Positions 60,539-64,000 of a DNA stretch of 64,000 nt are shown here, piece after piece. The position numbers and the translations under genes were made by a program. The stretch is from Thiomicrorhabdus sp965603495 (GTDB lineage: Bacteria; Pseudomonadota; Gammaproteobacteria; Thiomicrospirales; Thiomicrospiraceae): positions 372,001-436,000 of the forward strand of contig CBFDDF010000001.1 in assembly GCA_965603495.1 (NCBI GenBank). Direction: 5' to 3'. A model generated the notes under the pieces. That model was not told the origin of the DNA, made no database searches, and was given only the letters and a program-made list of their open reading frames with translations. The first letter of the stretch is position 1. Each line of letters opens with the position of its first letter.

Positions 60539-62641
60539 GTGGCACGTACAACCCCTTTAAATCAATATCGAAATATCGGTATTATGGCGCACATCGATGC
60601 GGGTAAAACAACAACAACTGAGCGTATTCTTTACTACACAGGTGTTTCTCATAAGATTGGTGAGGTACATGATGGTGGTGCGACAATGGATTGGATGGAG
60701 CAAGAACAAGAGCGTGGAATCACGATCACTTCTGCTGCAACAACTTGTCACTGGGAAGGGATGGCAAAGAACTATCCTAAGCATCGCATCAACATTATTG
60801 ATACTCCGGGTCACGTAGATTTCACGATTGAAGTAGAGCGTTCTTTACGTGTACTTGATGGTGCGGTTACATGTTTCTGTTCTGTATCAGGTGTTGAGCC
60901 TCAGTCGGAGACTGTATGGCGTCAAGCGGATAAGTATGGCGTGCCACGTATGGGCTTCGTAAACAAGATGGATCGTGCAGGTGCGAACTTCTTGAACGTA
61001 AACCAGATGGTTATTGATCGTTTAGGAGCAACTCCTGTTCCTATGCAATTGCCTATTGGTGCTGAAGAAACCTTCGTAGGGATTGTTGATCTAGTTAAGA
61101 TGCAGGCAATTTATTGGGAAGAAGAAAACATGGGTATGGAATATCGTTATGAAGATATTCCTGCAGACATGCAAGCTGAAGCTGAAAAGTGGCGCGAGAA
61201 GATGGTTGAATCAGCCGCTGAAGCCAATGAAGAGTTGATGGATAAATACCTTGAAGAAGGTGAGTTGTCTGAAGCAGAAATTAAGGCGGGTATTCGTCAG
61301 CGTACAATCGCTGTCGAAATCGTTCCTATGTTCTGTGGTTCTGCTTTTAAGAATAAGGGTGTTCAAACCCTGCTTGATGCAGTTCTAGATTACATGCCTG
61401 CACCAGCGGATGTTCCAGCGATTACAGGTGAACTTGAAGACGGAACACCGTCTTGTCGTGAGTCAACAGATGATGCGCCTTATGCTTCTTTAGCATTCAA
61501 AATTATGACGGATCCTTATGTTGGAACGCTAACGTTCTTCCGTGTTTACTCAGGTGTTTTGGCAGCAGGTAGCCCTGTTTATAATTCGACTAAAGAGAAG
61601 CGTGAGCGTGTTGGTCGTCTATTGCAGATGCATTCAAACTCTCGTGAAGAAATCAAAGAGGTTCGTGCAGGTGATATTGCTTGTGCGGTAGGTCTTAAAG
61701 ATACCACAACTGGCGATACTTTATGTGATCCAGACAATCGTATTGTACTTGAGCGCATGGAGTTTCCTGAGCCTGTTATCTCTATTGCGATTGAGCCTAA
61801 GACTAAGCCAGATCAAGAGAAAATGGGTATTGCTCTACAGAAACTTGCTGCTGAGGATCCATCTTTCCGTGTTCATTCAGATGAAGAAACTGGTCAGACG
61901 ATTATCTCTGGTATGGGTGAGTTACACCTTGATATCATTGTCGATCGTATGAAGCGCGAATTCGGTGTTGAGGCGAATGTTGGTGCGCCTCAGGTTTCTT
62001 ACCGTGAAACTATTACGAAAGAAGTTGAGGTTGATGGTAAGTTTGTGCGTCAGTCTGGTGGTCGCGGTCAGTATGGTCATGTTGTCTTCAAGATGAAGCC
62101 TCGTGAGCCTGGTGAAGGTTTCGAGTTTATCAACAGTACTGTTGGTGGGTCGGTTCCTCGTGAGTATATCGGTGCAGTAGAGAAGGGTGCTAAAGCCCAG
62201 CTTGAGAATGGTGTTCTTGCAGGTTTCCCAATGGTCGATGTCAGTGTTGAATTGATTGATGGTTCATATCATGATGTCGATTCCAATGAAATGGCGTTCT
62301 CGGTTGCTGCGGGTATGGGTATTAAGAATGGTGTTGCGGAAGCGAATGCGGTTATTCTTGAGCCAATCATGGATGTAGAGGTTACGACTCCTGAAGATTA
62401 CATGGGTGATATCATCGGTGATTTGAATAGACGTCGTGGACTTGTAACAAGTATGACTGATATTCCTGCAGGTAAGGCAATTAAGGCTGAAGTTCCATTG
62501 TCTGAGATGTTTGGTTATTCAAACTCTATGCGTTCATTGACTCAAGGTCGTGCTAACTATAGTATGACTTTTATGAAATACAATCATGCGCCTAAAAACA
62601 TCCAAGATGAAATCATGACAAGTGCCCAAAAAGGTTCTTAA
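60539..62641 (+). CDS. fusA: Elongation factor G
   Basis: 700 aa translocase GTPase with a GTG start after AAAAGG (60525-60530). G1 AHIDAGKTTTTERIL, DTPGHVDFT, NKMDRAGANF; domains II-V follow, with GGRGQYGHVVFK in domain IV. A GTG start after a hairpin suggests expression set lower than for its neighbours. Confidence 0.98.
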   Translation: MARTTPLNQYRNIGIMAHIDAGKTTTTERILYYTGVSHKIGEVHDGGATMDWMEQEQERGITITSAATTCHWEGMAKNYPKHRINIIDTPGHVDFTIEVERSLRVLDGAVTCFCSVSGVEPQSETVWRQADKYGVPRMGFVNKMDRAGANFLNVNQMVIDRLGATPVPMQLPIGAEETFVGIVDLVKMQAIYWEEENMGMEYRYEDIPADMQAEAEKWREKMVESAAEANEELMDKYLEEGELSEAEIKAGIRQRTIAVEIVPMFCGSAFKNKGVQTLLDAVLDYMPAPADVPAITGELEDGTPSCRESTDDAPYASLAFKIMTDPYVGTLTFFRVYSGVLAAGSPVYNSTKEKRERVGRLLQMHSNSREEIKEVRAGDIACAVGLKDTTTGDTLCDPDNRIVLERMEFPEPVISIAIEPKTKPDQEKMGIALQKLAAEDPSFRVHSDEETGQTIISGMGELHLDIIVDRMKREFGVEANVGAPQVSYRETITKEVEVDGKFVRQSGGRGQYGHVVFKMKPREPGEGFEFINSTVGGSVPREYIGAVEKGAKAQLENGVLAGFPMVDVSVELIDGSYHDVDSNEMAFSVAAGMGIKNGVAEANAVILEPIMDVEVTTPEDYMGDIIGDLNRRRGLVTSMTDIPAGKAIKAEVPLSEMFGYSNSMRSLTQGRANYSMTFMKYNHAPKNIQDEIMTSAQKGS

Positions 62642-62657
62642 TCAATTTAATTATTTA

Positions 62658-62679
62658 GGCCTCGTTTTGTAGCGAGGTC
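62658..62679 (+). terminator. Hairpin between fusA and tuf
   Basis: GGCCTCG/CGAGGTC stem with one G-T pair over an 8-nt loop; only a weak T-rich tail, so attenuation is more likely than full stop. Confidence 0.45.
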
Positions 62680-62703
62680 CTTGCTTAATATAGGTATTTT
62701 AAA

Positions 62704-63894
62704 ATGGCAAAAGCTAAGTTTTCACGCGATAAGCTTCACGTAAACGTTGGTACTATCGGTCACGTCGATCACGGTAAGACAACTCTTACAGCAGCACTAA
62801 CAATTGTACAAGGTAGAAAGTTCGGTGGGGATGTTAAAGATTTCGCATCTATCGATAACGCACCAGAAGAAAGAGAGCGTGGTATCACAATCTCAACTTC
62901 TCACGTTGAGTATGAGTCAGAGACTCGTCACTACGCACACGTAGATTGCCCAGGTCACGCCGATTATGTTAAGAACATGATCACTGGTGCTGCACAGATG
63001 GATGGCGCAATCCTAGTATGTTCAGCAGCTGATGGGCCAATGCCTCAGACGCGTGAGCACATTCTTCTTTCACGTCAGGTTGGTGTTCCATACATCGTTG
63101 TTTTCCTAAACAAAGCTGATATGGTTGATGATGAAGAGTTACTAGAATTAGTAGAAATGGAAGTTCGCGAACTTCTTGATATGTACGAATTCCCAGGTGA
63201 CGATACTCCAGTAATCATTGGTTCAGCGACGCTAGCTATTGCTGATGACCAGTCTGAAATCGGTGCACCTTCAGTAGAGCGTTTAGTTGCTGCGTTAGAT
63301 GAGTATATTCCAGACCCAATTCGTGAAACGGATAAGCCATTCCTAATGCCAGTAGAAGATATCTTCTCAATCCAAGGTCGTGGAACGGTAGCAACAGGAC
63401 GTATCGAAACTGGTGTTGTTAAAGTTGGTGAAGTTATCCAGATCATCGGTATTCGTGACACAACTGAAACAACCGTTACTGGTGTTGAAATGTTCCGTAA
63501 GCTTCTTGACCAAGGTCAAGCTGGTGATAACGTTGGTATCCTTTTACGTGGTACTAAGCGTGAAGATATCGAGCGTGGTCAAGTCTTGGCGCATAAAGGT
63601 ACAATCACTCCGCACTCTAAGTTCGAAGCTGAAATTTATGTACTTTCAAAAGACGAAGGTGGACGTCATACTCCATTCTTCCAAGGTTACCGTCCACAGT
63701 TCTACTTCCGTACAACTGATGTGACTGGTGCATGTACATTACCAGAAGGCACAGAAATGGTTATGCCTGGTGATAACGTACAAATGACAGTAGAGTTAAT
63801 TAACCCAATCGCAATGAATGACGGTCTTCGTTTTGCCATTCGTGAAGGTGGACGTACTGTTGGTGCAGGTGTTGTAGCAAGAATTCTTGACTAA
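62704..63894 (+). CDS. tuf: Elongation factor Tu, copy 2
   Basis: 396 aa, same protein as copy 1, and the DNA is identical in every stretch I compared, including the first 14 bases from the stop codon on. The two diverge right before the ATG. Last gene of the rpsL-rpsG-fusA-tuf operon. Confidence 0.98.
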   Translation: MAKAKFSRDKLHVNVGTIGHVDHGKTTLTAALTIVQGRKFGGDVKDFASIDNAPEERERGITISTSHVEYESETRHYAHVDCPGHADYVKNMITGAAQMDGAILVCSAADGPMPQTREHILLSRQVGVPYIVVFLNKADMVDDEELLELVEMEVRELLDMYEFPGDDTPVIIGSATLAIADDQSEIGAPSVERLVAALDEYIPDPIRETDKPFLMPVEDIFSIQGRGTVATGRIETGVVKVGEVIQIIGIRDTTETTVTGVEMFRKLLDQGQAGDNVGILLRGTKREDIERGQVLAHKGTITPHSKFEAEIYVLSKDEGGRHTPFFQGYRPQFYFRTTDVTGACTLPEGTEMVMPGDNVQMTVELINPIAMNDGLRFAIREGGRTVGAGVVARILD

Positions 63895-63915
63895 ATAACG
63901 CTTGTTTTATAAAGA

Positions 63916-63940
63916 AGAGGGCTATATGCCCTCTTTTTTT
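63916..63940 (+). terminator. str operon terminator
   Basis: AGAGGGC-TATAT-GCCCTCT stem followed by a T-run to 63940. Confidence 0.9.
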
Positions 63941-63957
63941 GTATCTATAATAAGGGG

Positions 63958-63986
63958 TTGTTTTAGTTGGATTATGTTGCTATAAT
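63958..63986 (+). promoter_or_regulatory. Promoter at the window end, probably for the S10 operon
   Basis: TTGTTT (63958-63963), exact 17-bp spacer, consensus TATAAT (63981-63986). rpsJ would be the expected next gene; it is outside the window. Confidence 0.7.
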
Positions 63987-64000
63987 CCGCTCCCTTAGTT

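Overview
The window is chromosomal DNA of moderate-to-low G+C from an autotrophic gammaproteobacterium. The layout best fits the sulfur- or hydrogen-oxidising Hydrogenovibrio / Thiomicrospira / Thiomicrorhabdus group. This rests on two RuBisCO loci (form I cbbLS and form II cbbM), each with its own cbbQ/cbbO pair and two adjacent LysR-type cbbR genes, and on a gammaproteobacterial str/rif ribosomal region. The genus is an inference from gene content and order; no database search was made.

Layout. 0-4.5 kb: an RND export pair (adaptor and permease). 4.8-13.2 kb: a Calvin-cycle/glycolysis cluster tkt-gap-pgk-pyk-fba, then cnoX. 13.3-19.3 kb (minus strand): cbbL-cbbS-cbbQ-cbbO and an unrecognised gene. 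19.5-28 kb (plus): cbbR1, cbbR2, cbbM, cbbQ2, cbbO2, a small unrecognised gene, a small membrane protein and a beta-carbonic anhydrase. 28-32 kb: two unrecognised genes, bioD, purC and a PsiE-family gene. 31.4-39.1 kb: rpe, gph, trpE-trpG-trpD, a DUF454 gene, trpC and a TPR-repeat gene. 39.1-39.85 kb: a long non-coding stretch. 39.85-45.4 kb: speD-speE-ornithine decarboxylase, OsmC, a methyltransferase, DUF805 and bioA. 45.9-64 kb: tRNA-Tyr/Gly/Thr, tuf, tRNA-Trp, secE-nusG, rplKA, rplJL, rpoBC, rpsL-rpsG-fusA and a second tuf, ending at a promoter where the S10 operon would be expected to begin.

How the genes work together. The first 32 kb is largely a carbon-fixation island: both RuBisCO forms, their AAA+/VWA activases, CbbR regulators, carbonic anhydrase, Calvin-cycle enzymes (tkt, gap, pgk, fba, rpe) and phosphoglycolate phosphatase. 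The cbbL and cbbM promoters carry the same 14-bp dyad, TATGTA-N3-CATAA, each 11 bp upstream of a plausible -35 hexamer. This suggests that one or both CbbR proteins act on both promoters with the same geometry. No carboxysome shell genes are present.

The most distinctive non-genic feature is a 12-bp palindrome, ACCAGGCCTGGT. It occurs nine times exactly and three times with one substitution at gene junctions between 6.9 and 45.5 kb, once inside the 5' coding part of bioD, and never in the ribosomal third of the window. Other points of interest are two distantly similar small proteins on either side of the carbonic anhydrase, four inverted repeats between cbbS and cbbQ, and a consensus promoter whose -10 box lies in the loop of the tuf terminator.
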